Positions 35,455 through 46,301 of a stretch of 50,348 bases of DNA are shown here, piece after piece; position 1 is the first letter of the stretch, and the number at the start of each line of letters is the position of its first letter. The stretch comes from CTSOIL-112 sp964293815. Lineage in GTDB: Bacteria; Pseudomonadota; Gammaproteobacteria; Burkholderiales; Burkholderiaceae. The notes under the pieces were generated by a model. The model was not told the DNA's origin, did not search any database, and was given only the letters and a program-made list of their open reading frames with translations. The position numbers and the translations under genes are program-made. The stretch is taken from NCBI GenBank assembly GCA_964293815.1, contig CAXYYC010000016.1:1-50348 (forward strand), given 5' to 3'.

Positions 35455-36735
35455 ATGGCACATATTGTAATTATCGGCGCGGGTTTGGGCGGCATGACCA
35501 TGGCCTATGACATGCGTCACCACGCACGCAAAGAGGATAAAATTACCGTCGTTTCTAATAATCCAAAGTTCCACTTCGTGCCATCAAACCCGTGGGTTGC
35601 GGTCAATTGGCGCAAGCGCGAGGAAATCGAACTGGACGCGGCAACTTATTTGAATCGTCGCAATATTGATTTCATCGGCGTTGGCGTCAAACGCGTCCAC
35701 CCCGAACAAAACCAGCTGGAACTGGACGATGGCAGCACGGTGGATTACGATTTCCTCATCATTTCTACCGGCCCAAAACTCGCATTTGACGAAATCGAAG
35801 GATTCGGCCCACATGGTGGCCACACCCAATCCATTTGTCACGTTGACCACGCGGCTTTATCCGCTCAGGAGTGGAATAACTTTGTTGAAAAACCGGGGCC
35901 GATCGTGGTGGGCGCGGTACAGGGCGCCTCTTGCTTTGGCCCCGCGTATGAATACTGCATGATTATGGAAACTGATTTGCGCCGTCGTAAAATCCGTGAC
36001 CGCGTACCGATGACCTTTGTCACCTCAGAACCCTACATCGGCCATCTCGGCTTGGGTGGCGTAGGCGACTCAAAAGGCATGATCGAATCCATCTTCCGCA
36101 ATCGCAACATCAAATGGATTTGCAATGCGAAAGTAACCAAAGTCGAAGCCGGTAAAATGTACGTCGCCGAGCATAATGACGATGGCACGGTGAAAAAAGA
36201 ACACGAATTGCCATTCAACTACTCCATGATGCTACCGGCATTCAAAGGTGTGGACGCCGTATTTGGTATTGAAGGTCTGACCAATCCGCGCGGCTTCATC
36301 ACCATTGACAAGCAGCAACGCAACCCGAAATATCCGAACATCTACGCCATCGGCGTGTGTGTCGCGATTCCACCGGTTGAGGCAACCCCCGTTCCTGTCG
36401 GTACGCCAAAAACCGGCTACATGATCGAATCCATGAGCAAAACCACGGCGAAAAACATTCGTATGGTCATTGATGGACAACCACCCAGCGAAGAAGCCAC
36501 ATGGAATGCCATTTGCTTGGCGGATTTTGGCGATCGCGGTGCAGCATTCATCGCCATGCCACAGATTCCACCGCGCAACACCAGCTGGTTCGGCGAAGGA
36601 AAATGGGTGCACTACGCCAAAGTTGGCTTTGAAAAATACTTCATGTACAAAATGAAGCGCGGCACCTCCGAAACCTTCTACGAAAAGATGGTTCTGGACG
36701 CGATGGGTATCATGAAGATGAAAAACGAAAAATAA
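35455..36735 (+). CDS. sqr: Sulfide:quinone oxidoreductase
   Basis: SQR oxidises sulfide to polysulfide or sulfane sulfur and passes electrons to the quinone pool. The 426-residue flavoprotein has the FAD motif GAGLGG (8-13) and three cysteines, Cys128, Cys160 (QGASCFGPAYEY) and Cys354 (ICLADFGD), at the places of the redox-active cysteines of Aquifex SQR. The C-terminus has two basic amphipathic segments (around HYAKVGFEKYFMYKMKRG) that would anchor it to the membrane. A 223-base AT-rich gap and a GGAGA ribosome binding site precede it, so it is likely a single-gene unit for sulfide detoxification or respiration. Confidence 0.92.
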   Translation: MAHIVIIGAGLGGMTMAYDMRHHARKEDKITVVSNNPKFHFVPSNPWVAVNWRKREEIELDAATYLNRRNIDFIGVGVKRVHPEQNQLELDDGSTVDYDFLIISTGPKLAFDEIEGFGPHGGHTQSICHVDHAALSAQEWNNFVEKPGPIVVGAVQGASCFGPAYEYCMIMETDLRRRKIRDRVPMTFVTSEPYIGHLGLGGVGDSKGMIESIFRNRNIKWICNAKVTKVEAGKMYVAEHNDDGTVKKEHELPFNYSMMLPAFKGVDAVFGIEGLTNPRGFITIDKQQRNPKYPNIYAIGVCVAIPPVEATPVPVGTPKTGYMIESMSKTTAKNIRMVIDGQPPSEEATWNAICLADFGDRGAAFIAMPQIPPRNTSWFGEGKWVHYAKVGFEKYFMYKMKRGTSETFYEKMVLDAMGIMKMKNEK

Positions 36736-36750
36736 ACCCAATCCAACAAA

Positions 36751-36776
36751 AAGCCTGCAAATATGCAGGCTTTTTT
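36751..36776 (+). terminator. Intrinsic terminator after sqr
   Basis: AAGCCTGCA and TGCAGGCTT form a 9-bp stem with a 4-base loop followed by a T run. Confidence 0.88.
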
Positions 36777-36803
36777 ATCAACGATAAACTCATCAGCATC
36801 GCA

Positions 36804-38024
36804 TCAAGCACGCTTGAGCGTCAGTAGTGTCACCTCACTCAAAACCGCCGTCGAGCGCAACGCAGGCCCCCAATATCCCGTACCCGAATTGACGTACACC
36901 CAGCCGCGTTCATTCACGCCGTGCGGATTCAAACCGGGTTTAAAATCATGCACCCAGCGCACCACCCACGTCCCGGGGAAAAACTGCCCCGCATGCGTGT
37001 GACCTGACAATTGCAAATCCACGGGCAAGCCATCGGTCAGCTTCGCCGTATCCGGATGATGCGCAAGCAAAATAACCGGCCCGGCAGGCGCACCCTGAAG
37101 CGCCTGCTGCGGGCTGCATACATGTGTCGCATGGCGCTGACTTGAGCGTAAATCATGCACACCCGCAATGACCAGCGAAGCGCCATTAATCGTTAAAACC
37201 GCATGCTGATTTTGCAACGGACTAAAGCCCATGCGCGACCACTCCGCCAGCCAGTTTTCCGCTTTTTCGGTGTAATACTCATGATTTCCCGTCACGAAAA
37301 ACCGTCCGAATTTTGCCTGCATCTGCGCCAATGGCGCCAGCCTGTCGCGCAGTTGCCCCACCGTTCCATCGGTCATATCGCCGGTCAAGGCAAGCACATC
37401 AGCGTTCAAACCATTGACCGTATCCACCACCGCAGCCACCAACTCGCGCTCGCGGTGCAATTGCCCGACATGCACATCCGAAATCTGCACAATCCGCACG
37501 CCCTCCAAAGCGGGCGGTAAATTACGAATCGGCACCTCCACCTGAACCACCGTCGGCGTCATCGTATCCGCATCCACCGCCGCACGCCCAAATGTCCCAG
37601 TGGTCAACACAAACGTACCCCAACGGCTCGACTCGCGCAGAAAATCACGGCGTTTGGCCTGACGCTCATAATCGGCATAAGTCTGGAACTGAGTCATGCG
37701 TTTTTGCCTACGAGCCAACCATCGTTCGACACTGCCGCCCACCATCAAAAACACATCGCGCAGCAAGGTCATGGCAAAAACAATGGCATACAAACCCATC
37801 GCATATTGCAGCAGTTGTATCACCCAAACATGCCCCAGCGTCAGCCAAAATCGGCGGAAAATGAATGACACCGGCAGACTAAACGCCATGACCAATACAA
37901 CACTCCACAACACAAATCGCACACCACCCGACCAGCGTGGATCAATCAATCGCCGCCCAACGTAATACGCCGAGGCAAACAGAATCAGATTGAGTAACAA
38001 AGGCAACACATACGTCATATTCAT
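36804..38024 (-). CDS. Membrane-anchored metallophosphoesterase (YaeI/YkuE-like)
   Basis: The N-terminal 130 residues contain several hydrophobic helices; the C-terminal part is a calcineurin-type phosphoesterase with ISDVHVGQLH, LTGDMTDG, VTGNHEYY and SGHTHAGQ, which hold the two metal ligands sets. Relatives cleave lipid or other phosphate esters such as UDP-diacylglucosamine; the substrate here is unknown. ATG 38024 was chosen over a GTG at 38033 and an ATG at 38018. It follows dnaB by 22 bases and may be co-transcribed. Confidence 0.85.
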   Translation of the reverse strand: MNMTYVLPLLLNLILFASAYYVGRRLIDPRWSGGVRFVLWSVVLVMAFSLPVSFIFRRFWLTLGHVWVIQLLQYAMGLYAIVFAMTLLRDVFLMVGGSVERWLARRQKRMTQFQTYADYERQAKRRDFLRESSRWGTFVLTTGTFGRAAVDADTMTPTVVQVEVPIRNLPPALEGVRIVQISDVHVGQLHRERELVAAVVDTVNGLNADVLALTGDMTDGTVGQLRDRLAPLAQMQAKFGRFFVTGNHEYYTEKAENWLAEWSRMGFSPLQNQHAVLTINGASLVIAGVHDLRSSQRHATHVCSPQQALQGAPAGPVILLAHHPDTAKLTDGLPVDLQLSGHTHAGQFFPGTWVVRWVHDFKPGLNPHGVNERGWVYVNSGTGYWGPALRSTAVLSEVTLLTLKRA

Positions 38025-38046
38025 CACACGCACCCACCCGCTTCAA

Positions 38047-39459
38047 TCAATAATCCGCATAATCATCGGCATACGCCAGATTATCAAAGCGTGTGAACTC
38101 ACCGTGAAACGCCAGTTTCACCACACCCGTTGGACCGTTACGGTGTTTACCGATGATGATGTCGGCCTTACCACGCGCTTCGTCTAATTTTTGCTGGTTG
38201 GCACTTTCACCATCTTTTTGCAGATAATATTCCTCGCGGTACACAAACATAATGATGTCCGCATCCTGCTCAATCGCACCCGATTCACGAATATCCGACA
38301 TCATCGGGCGCTTGTCAGGGCGATTCTCCACCGCACGACTGAGCTGAGACAAGGCCACCACAGGACACTCCAACTCCCGCGCCAAGGATTTCAAACCACG
38401 CGAAATTTCCGAGATCTGCGCCTGACGATTCTCCTGATTATTGGGCGAGCTCATCAACTGAATATAATCCACCATAATCATGCCCAAACCACCGCAGGTA
38501 CGATGCAGACGTCGCGCCCGCGAGCGCAACTCCAGCGCAGTCAAGGCAGGCGTTTCGTCAATGAACAACTGCGTATCACGGGTTTTCTCAATCGCCACCG
38601 TCAAATGTTCCCAATCCTGATCCGTCAATTTCCCCGTGCGCAAATGATTCTGATTAATACGTCCGACCGAGCCCAACACACGCATACCCAATTGCTCCGC
38701 ACCCATTTCCATCGAAAACACAGCAACCGGCAAACCCTCCTCAATCGCAATATGCTCGGCAATATTCATCGCAAACGACGTTTTACCCATCGACGGACGA
38801 CCCGCGATAATCACCAAATCACCCTTTTGCAGTCCCGAGGTCATTTTATCCAGCGTCGCAAAGCCCGTCGCCACGCCCGTCACATCATCCATGTGCTCGC
38901 GCTCATGCAGCTCATTGATCGTTTCCAACACATCTTTCAACACAATCGGTAGCTCAATGAACTCATTATTACCGCGCTGACCATCCTGCGACACCTGCAA
39001 AATCGCCTTCTCCGCCGAATCAATGATCTCATTGGTATCGCGCCCCTGCGGACTGATCGCCGACTCAGCAATATTATCCGACGCCGAAATCAACTTCCGC
39101 AGTAAGCTACGATCACGGATAATCTCCGCATAACGGCGAATATTCACCGCCGACGACACGCCGGTCGCCAACGCATTCAGATACGCCATGCCACCGACAT
39201 CATCAAGCCGCCCCTGATTTTGCACAGACTCAAATACCGTCACCACATCCGCCGGATGCGTTTTCTCAATCAAACCCATGATCGTTTTAAAAATCAAACG
39301 ATGGTCAAAACGATAAAAATCATCCTCATGAACCACATCACTGATTTTGTCCCACGCCATATTGTCCAGCATCAGCCCACCCAATACCGACTGCTCCGCC
39401 TCAATCGAATGCGGCGGCGTGCGCAATAGCGACAAATCATCGCCCGAAAAATTATTCAT
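38047..39459 (-). CDS. dnaB: Replicative DNA helicase DnaB
   Basis: DnaB is the hexameric helicase that unwinds DNA at forks and recruits primase. From ATG 39459 the protein has 470 residues; a TTG two codons earlier is unlikely. N-terminal HSIEAEQSVLGGLMLDN, Walker A in GRPSMGKTSFA, and DYIQLM, SQLSRAVENR and GPTGVVKLAF are present. No intein interrupts the Walker or arginine-finger regions, common insertion sites in this family. Confidence 0.97.
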   Translation of the reverse strand: MNNFSGDDLSLLRTPPHSIEAEQSVLGGLMLDNMAWDKISDVVHEDDFYRFDHRLIFKTIMGLIEKTHPADVVTVFESVQNQGRLDDVGGMAYLNALATGVSSAVNIRRYAEIIRDRSLLRKLISASDNIAESAISPQGRDTNEIIDSAEKAILQVSQDGQRGNNEFIELPIVLKDVLETINELHEREHMDDVTGVATGFATLDKMTSGLQKGDLVIIAGRPSMGKTSFAMNIAEHIAIEEGLPVAVFSMEMGAEQLGMRVLGSVGRINQNHLRTGKLTDQDWEHLTVAIEKTRDTQLFIDETPALTALELRSRARRLHRTCGGLGMIMVDYIQLMSSPNNQENRQAQISEISRGLKSLARELECPVVALSQLSRAVENRPDKRPMMSDIRESGAIEQDADIIMFVYREEYYLQKDGESANQQKLDEARGKADIIIGKHRNGPTGVVKLAFHGEFTRFDNLAYADDYADY

Positions 39460-39726
39460 AATCAAAACCCATTAAACACAGCGGCTGAACGCAACTCAAC
39501 AACACAACTCAATGCGCAACCGATGCAAAAAATTACTGATACTACTGATTAATAAACCGAATTGTACTTGCTTCATGCCCACCATGCTCAAGCAAAAAGC
39601 CCGAATAAATGACTTTTCTGTCCTGACGATTAACCCGTATCCAACACATTGATAAAAAATCCCCACAAATTTACACCAACCCCATTGACACCAAACAATA
39701 TTCTCACTATAATTTCATTCTCTTTT
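39460..39726 (+). promoter_or_regulatory. Consensus promoter of the tRNA-Lys gene
   Basis: TTGACA (39685-39690) and TATAAT (39708-39713) match the sigma-70 consensus exactly with a 17-base spacer, 13 bases before the tRNA. The rest of the 267-base gap after dnaB shows no other feature. Confidence 0.88.
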
Positions 39727-39802
39727 GGGTCGTTAGCTCAGCTGGTAGAGCAGCGGACTTTTAATCCGTTGGTCACAAGTTCGAATCTTGTACGACCTAC
39801 CA
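39727..39802 (+). tRNA. tRNA-Lys (UUU)
   Basis: A 76-base cloverleaf with the TTT anticodon in CTTTTAA, T-arm GTTCGAATC and an encoded CCA end. The acceptor stem pairs GGGTCGT with ACGACCT, with one G-U pair at the end. Confidence 0.96.
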
Positions 39803-39810
39803 AACAAATT

Positions 39811-39845
39811 AAGGGCTTAGCAAATTTTTGCTAAGCCCTTTTGTT
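39811..39845 (+). terminator. Intrinsic terminator after tRNA-Lys
   Basis: AAGGGCTTAGCAAA and TTTGCTAAGCCCTT form a 14-bp stem nearly without loop, followed by a T-rich run. Confidence 0.9.
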
Positions 39846-39982
39846 TTGATCAAAATCTTGCTTTACTTAATCCTTGGTTGAACAATCACCGATTGTGTGA
39901 CACAAACATCCAAGCACCTGTTTAAAATAACTTACCCGCCGTTTTTATACCAACAAATGCAAACGTTGTAAAAAGATACAAA

Positions 39983-40014
39983 AAACCCGCGAAACGTAAT
40001 GTTTATGCGGGTTT
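39983..40014 (-). terminator. Terminator of the minus-strand tRNA group
   Basis: On the minus strand AAACCCGC pairs with GCGGGTTT, with an inner AAAC/GTTT pairing, and a T run follows. It lies 35 bases beyond tRNA-Leu. Confidence 0.75.
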
Positions 40015-40048
40015 GATTGTCTTGCGTAGTCGTTATTTGGTAACAACT

Positions 40049-40142
40049 TGGTGCCCGGGGCCGGAATCGAACCGGCACGCCCCTTATTCAGGTAAGCGGC
40101 GGATTTTAAGTCCGCTGTGTCTACCAATTTCACCACCCGGGC
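40049..40142 (-). tRNA. tRNA-Leu (UAA)
   Basis: A type II tRNA of 94 bases with the long variable arm typical of Leu, anticodon TAA in CTTAAAA, T-arm GTTCGATTC, acceptor stem GCCCGGG/CCCGGGC and an encoded CCA end. Confidence 0.94.
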
Positions 40143-40150
40143 AACATTTG

Positions 40151-40224
40151 TGGAGGCGGGGGCCGGAATCGAACCGGCGTAGACGGCTTTGCAAGCCGCT
40201 GCATAACCATTTTGCTACCCCGCC
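40151..40224 (-). tRNA. tRNA-Cys (GCA)
   Basis: A 74-base tRNA with anticodon GCA in CTTGCAAAG, acceptor stem GGCGGGG/CCCCGCC, discriminator T and encoded CCA. It lies eight bases upstream of tRNA-Leu on the same strand. Confidence 0.95.
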
Positions 40225-40283
40225 AATGTGACTTGGCATGCGTCCGTATTTTAACTGATTTCAAAACGCACTGCTGGAAGAAT

Positions 40284-40317
40284 AAAGGGAAGCGGACGTA
40301 TTACGTTGCTTCCCTTT
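40284..40317 (-). terminator. Hairpin between tRNA-Gly and tRNA-Cys
   Basis: AAAGGGAAGC (40284-40293) and GCTTCCCTTT (40308-40317) form a 10-bp stem, with a further ACGT/ACGT pairing inside. It could attenuate transcription between the tRNA genes or act as a processing signal; the following T tract on the minus strand is short. Confidence 0.6.
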
Positions 40318-40324
40318 GAAAACT

Positions 40325-40400
40325 TGGAGCGGGAAACGAGGCTCGAACTCGCGACCTCAACCTTGGCAAGGTTGCGCTCTACCAACTGAGCTATTCCCGC
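40325..40400 (-). tRNA. tRNA-Gly (GCC)
   Basis: A 76-base tRNA with anticodon GCC in CTTGCCAAG, acceptor stem GCGGGAA/TTCCCGC, T-arm GTTCGAGCC-type and encoded CCA. It is the first gene of the minus-strand tRNA group. Confidence 0.96.
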
Positions 40401-40416
40401 GCTACAAGAGATTGAA

Positions 40417-40445
40417 ATTATAGAATTGATTCCAAACTCTGTCAA
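40417..40445 (-). promoter_or_regulatory. Consensus promoter of the Gly-Cys-Leu tRNA group
   Basis: Read on the minus strand, TTGACA (40445-40440) and TATAAT (40422-40417) match the consensus exactly with a 17-base spacer, 16 bases before the mature tRNA-Gly. Confidence 0.9.
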
Positions 40446-40587
40446 GCATATTTTTAATTTCGATGTGTATTTTTTACAAAAAATTTATGCGCAATCGTGA
40501 TATTTTTGACACTCGAACGATAAGTTTTTGTTTTTATTGATTTTGTTTGTCAACGCTGTATTTTTGTTACAAACACTCAATTCATAC

Positions 40588-41088
40588 TTAAGCCATGCGT
40601 TTTTTCGCGCTCACGGTTTTTTTCTTGGCTCGTTTGACATTGCCACCTTGCGTGACACGCTCATTGCCTTTCACCAGCACCTGTTTGGCGCGCGGACGCT
40701 GGTGGGGGACGTCTTGTTTGACGATGGTGACGCGGCGCACGCCCGCGCCTTTTGTTTTGGTTCCAGTTTCACCGGCCAAGCTCTGTGCCAAGGTGACTTT
40801 CTTGGTCGCGTTGCTTTCTGGGCGGTAGATCACTAACAGCTTGCCAATGTGTTGCACCAGCGCACAGTTTAGTTTTTCGCAGATGGCTTGCGCGTAGGCG
40901 GTGCGGGTTTCTTTTTCGTCGGAGAAGACGCGAATTTTGATGAGCGTATGTGCGGTCAGCGTGCGTTCGATTTCCGTCATGACCGATTCGGTCAATCCGG
41001 CATCGCCGATCATGACCAGTGGCGAGAGTTCGTGTGCTTGCGCGCGTAAAGCCGAACGTTGCGCTGAAGATAAGGTTAAAATACTCAT
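40588..41088 (-). CDS. yhbY: YhbY, CRS1-YhbY (CRM) domain RNA-binding protein
   Basis: YhbY is a small KH-like RNA-binding protein associated with the pre-50S ribosome. The 166-residue protein has the CRM domain in residues 1-95, with RAQAHELSPLVMIGDAGLTE and the basic GxxG-like loop, and a Lys/Arg-rich C-terminal tail of about 60 residues that E. coli YhbY (97) lacks. It is divergent from rlmE, the usual neighbour. Confidence 0.93.
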   Translation of the reverse strand: MSILTLSSAQRSALRAQAHELSPLVMIGDAGLTESVMTEIERTLTAHTLIKIRVFSDEKETRTAYAQAICEKLNCALVQHIGKLLVIYRPESNATKKVTLAQSLAGETGTKTKGAGVRRVTIVKQDVPHQRPRAKQVLVKGNERVTQGGNVKRAKKKTVSAKKRMA

Positions 41089-41272
41089 AATTACTTCCGA
41101 TGTCGATATAGGGAGTTGTTGTGTGTGGCTTGTGTGATTGTTATTGTCGTGAACACAAGCGTATCAATTAAATACGAAGTGCGCCGTTGCATGTGCGACT
41201 GCGGCGCGTTGGGTGACATTATCGCTGAATTTGCGCCGTTTAGGCGGTTTTTTATCGCGGGAAACGCGCAAT

Positions 41273-41291
41273 GGGTATGATTCGCATACCC
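41273..41291. promoter_or_regulatory. Perfect inverted repeat upstream of rlmE
   Basis: GGGTATG-ATTCG-CATACCC is a perfect 7-bp inverted repeat with a 5-base spacer, 38 bases before the rlmE start, in the gap shared with divergent yhbY. It resembles an operator or short leader hairpin. Confidence 0.4.
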
Positions 41292-41329
41292 GCACATGAT
41301 TTTCTCTAATCTCTCTAACGCATGGTTTT

Positions 41330-41962
41330 ATGAAGAAAAACAAATCGAATCCCTCTTGGGTGCACGCCCACATTAATGATCCTTATGTGAAAATGGCGCA
41401 AAAGGATGGTTATCGCGCACGCGCGGCGTATAAACTCAAGGAAATCGATGATGAGTATCATTTGATTAAAAGCGGCATGGTGGTGGTTGATTTAGGCTCC
41501 ACGCCAGGTAGCTGGTCGCAGGTGGTGCGTGAAAAACTCGTCCATCAAGGTCAGATGAATGGCCGCATCATTGCGCTGGATTTGCTGGAGATGGAGCCGA
41601 TTACCGGTGTGGATTTTATCCTCGGTGATTTTCGCGAGGATGACGTATTAGAACAATTGCAAAATTTAGTCGGTGATGCGCGCGTTGACCTTGTTTTATC
41701 GGACATGGCACCCAATTTATCAGGTATCGCATCCGTGGATGCGGCGCGCATTGAGCATATTTCAGAGCTGGCCTTGGATTTCGCGCAGAACCATTTGCAA
41801 CCGAATGGCGCATTGCTGATCAAAACCTTCCACGGCGGCGCATTTGATTCGATTGTGAAGCAGTTCCGCGCGATGTTTAAGCAGGTACACATCCGCAAAC
41901 CCAAAGCGTCGCGCGACAAATCGGCGGAAACCTATGTTTTGGGGCGTGGATTAAAAGGGTAA
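41330..41962 (+). CDS. rlmE: 23S rRNA 2'-O-methyltransferase RlmE (FtsJ/RrmJ)
   Basis: RlmE methylates the 2'-hydroxyl of U2552 in 23S rRNA on the 50S subunit. The 210-residue protein has the SAM-binding DLGSTPGSWSQVV, the catalytic K-D-K-E set (Lys in YRARAAYKLKEID, Asp in LVLSDMAPNLSG, Lys in LLIKTFHGG, Glu near the end) and the final KSAETYVLGRG. It precedes ftsH, the arrangement found in most proteobacteria. Confidence 0.97.
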   Translation: MKKNKSNPSWVHAHINDPYVKMAQKDGYRARAAYKLKEIDDEYHLIKSGMVVVDLGSTPGSWSQVVREKLVHQGQMNGRIIALDLLEMEPITGVDFILGDFREDDVLEQLQNLVGDARVDLVLSDMAPNLSGIASVDAARIEHISELALDFAQNHLQPNGALLIKTFHGGAFDSIVKQFRAMFKQVHIRKPKASRDKSAETYVLGRGLKG

Positions 41963-42113
41963 TCAAGAGTGCCGTCGGGCGAATAACGGTGAGACGACAA
42001 ACCGAGAGGCCGATTTTTCTGCATGATTGAATGTGGGTTTTGCCTTACAATACTTCGTTATTGCTATTAAAAATTATCATGTGCGATGAGAGATATCGCT
42101 TAGGAGTAAGGAT

Positions 42114-44219
<2,106 letters not shown>

Positions 44220-44231
44220 ATGTGAGTAGGT

Positions 44232-44259
44232 AAAAAAGCCACCTTGGAGTGGCTTTTTT
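44232..44259 (+). terminator. Intrinsic terminator after ftsH
   Basis: AAAAAAGCCAC and GTGGCTTTTTT form an 11-bp stem with a 6-base loop and T run, 13 bases after the ftsH stop. Confidence 0.9.
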
Positions 44260-44284
44260 TGCGCCACTTCGTCACAATGTCGCC

Positions 44285-46297
44285 ATGTCCGATATTCAAC
44301 CGCTTCCCCACCATTTGACTCGTCCGCCGTCGGCGTTGAGTGCCCTGCTATTTGACTCCGACGAGACCACTGCCCGCTGTCGCCTGTACGAGCAGGCCGA
44401 GCAGGTATGGTTGTGCCCCGCAAACAGCGAGGCCAGCGACCTGCACCAGACGCTCAACGACATTGAGCGCGCGGCGCATGACGGCGCATTTATCGTATTG
44501 AGCCTGTCATTTGAAGCCTACCGCGCATTCTCCAGTGCCGCACATTTGCCCGAAATCATCAAGCCGCAAGCTGACGCCGAACTACCGCGCACGCCGATGT
44601 TGCAAGCGGTTGCCTTTCGTTCGCTGCGCCTGCTGGACAAAAATGCGGCTTTGGCGTGGCTGGATGCACAGGCTCCTGCCCACACACAAACGCACCTGTC
44701 CACACCGATGGCGGCGATTTCTGCGGCGCAATTTCACGCGAATATTGCCGACATACGCGAGCGCATCGCCGCTGGGCAAACTTATCAGGTCAACCTGACC
44801 TTTCCGTACTGCACGCAACTGCGCGCCTTCGTGCCTGACCATGCAAACGCTGCGCACGCACGCACCGATGACAATAACAGCGATAGCGCCCTATTGGCCA
44901 CATTTGCCCAACTGGTACGCGCAGTGAATGTGCCCTACGCCGGCCTGTTGCTCTTCCCAGAAAACAGCCTGCTGTCGTTTTCGCCCGAATTGTTTTTTGA
45001 ACTGGACGGGTTACAACTGCGCACCCGCCCGATGAAAGGCACTGCTCCGCTGGGCGCCACGCCCGAAGAAACCGCGCGTATTGCCGACGAATTGGCCAAT
45101 GACGAGAAAAACCGCGCCGAGAATCTCATGATTCTCGACTTGCTGCGCAACGACGTTGCGCGTCTGCCGCAAACCCGCGCAGTGCACGTCCCTGAGCGAT
45201 TCCACGTTCAATCCTACGGTTCAATCTTGCAAATGACCTCAACTGTACAGGCCGAATTGCACACACAACCCTCATTACTCGAACTATTTGACGCCCTGTT
45301 TCCCTGCGGCTCGATCACCGGCGCACCCAAGCACGAAACCCTGCGCATTATCCAAAGCATCGAACCCTACGCACGCGGCGCATACTGTGGCGCCATCGGC
45401 TATATTCAACGCAGCACCGACGATACTGCGCAGTTACAAATGCGTATGAATGTCGCCATCCGCACGTTGGAAACCCGCGCCACGCCGATAAAAGAGCCGT
45501 TCGGCATTGAGCGCTGGCCTATGCAATGCTCGGTCGGCGCAGGCATTACCTACGATTCTGATGCGCACGAAGAATGGTTGGAGTGCGAACTCAAAAGCCA
45601 ATTCCTCGCACGTCATACCACGCCCTTTGAGTTGATCGAAACCATGCGTTTAGAGCGTGATCGTTGCCATCAATGGGATGTTCCTTTGCTGTATTTGCGC
45701 GAACATATTCAGCGCATTTCGCGTAGCGCGCAGATTTTAGGTTTTACTTGGCATGAAGACCGATTGTTCACCTGCTTGGCAGAAGCGCGTCACGCCGCAT
45801 GGTCGCTATCGGCGCAACACCCTGATGAAACCGCGTTCCGCCTGCGCATCAGCCTGAGTGCGGATGGCGTATTTACCGCGCAACTGAACCAGCTCGAATC
45901 GGTACGTGAAGCACGTTTTGCGATTCATCCCGAATCAGTTCACAGCAGTAACCCGATGCTCGCGCACAAAACCACGATGCGCGGGTTGTATAACCGCGCG
46001 TTGGCGCAGGCAAAAACACAGGGCTTATTTGATTATGTATTCGTCAACGAACGCGGCGAAGTGACCGAAGGCGCTCGCAGTTGTCTGTTTGTACAACTGG
46101 ACGGTGCGTGGTATACACCGCCGTTGAGCTGTGGATTATTGCCCAGCGTTGCGCGAGCGCTCGCGTTACGCGGGGAAACCATGCAGATCACCCGCGCGCA
46201 GGAACGGATTTTATCCGTCTCCGAACTTCAGCGTGCCGAGCGCATCATGCTGGGAAATGCATTGTACGGCATGTTGCCCGCACGACTGATGGCATAA
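44285..46297 (+). CDS. pabBC: Fused aminodeoxychorismate synthase I and 4-amino-4-deoxychorismate lyase (PabB-PabC)
   Basis: The N-terminal part is PabB, which aminates chorismate with ammonia from PabA. The C-terminal third is a class IV PLP aminotransferase-fold lyase (PabC) that releases 4-aminobenzoate for folate synthesis. PabB motifs are RPMKGTAPLG with its catalytic Lys, DLLRNDVARL, FPCGSITGAPK and QCSVGAGITYDS. The PabC part starts near residue 440 with FELIETMRLER and has FVNERGEVTEGARSCLF. ATG 44285 is preferred over one 12 codons earlier, which lies in the ftsH terminator. The 670-residue fusion is known from other bacteria. Confidence 0.94.
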   Translation: MSDIQPLPHHLTRPPSALSALLFDSDETTARCRLYEQAEQVWLCPANSEASDLHQTLNDIERAAHDGAFIVLSLSFEAYRAFSSAAHLPEIIKPQADAELPRTPMLQAVAFRSLRLLDKNAALAWLDAQAPAHTQTHLSTPMAAISAAQFHANIADIRERIAAGQTYQVNLTFPYCTQLRAFVPDHANAAHARTDDNNSDSALLATFAQLVRAVNVPYAGLLLFPENSLLSFSPELFFELDGLQLRTRPMKGTAPLGATPEETARIADELANDEKNRAENLMILDLLRNDVARLPQTRAVHVPERFHVQSYGSILQMTSTVQAELHTQPSLLELFDALFPCGSITGAPKHETLRIIQSIEPYARGAYCGAIGYIQRSTDDTAQLQMRMNVAIRTLETRATPIKEPFGIERWPMQCSVGAGITYDSDAHEEWLECELKSQFLARHTTPFELIETMRLERDRCHQWDVPLLYLREHIQRISRSAQILGFTWHEDRLFTCLAEARHAAWSLSAQHPDETAFRLRISLSADGVFTAQLNQLESVREARFAIHPESVHSSNPMLAHKTTMRGLYNRALAQAKTQGLFDYVFVNERGEVTEGARSCLFVQLDGAWYTPPLSCGLLPSVARALALRGETMQITRAQERILSVSELQRAERIMLGNALYGMLPARLMA

Positions 46298-46301
46298 AAA
46301 A

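Noticed and set aside
38047..39459. Intein or phage-type DnaB
   Set aside because: The helicase is contiguous, of normal length and next to other chromosomal genes.
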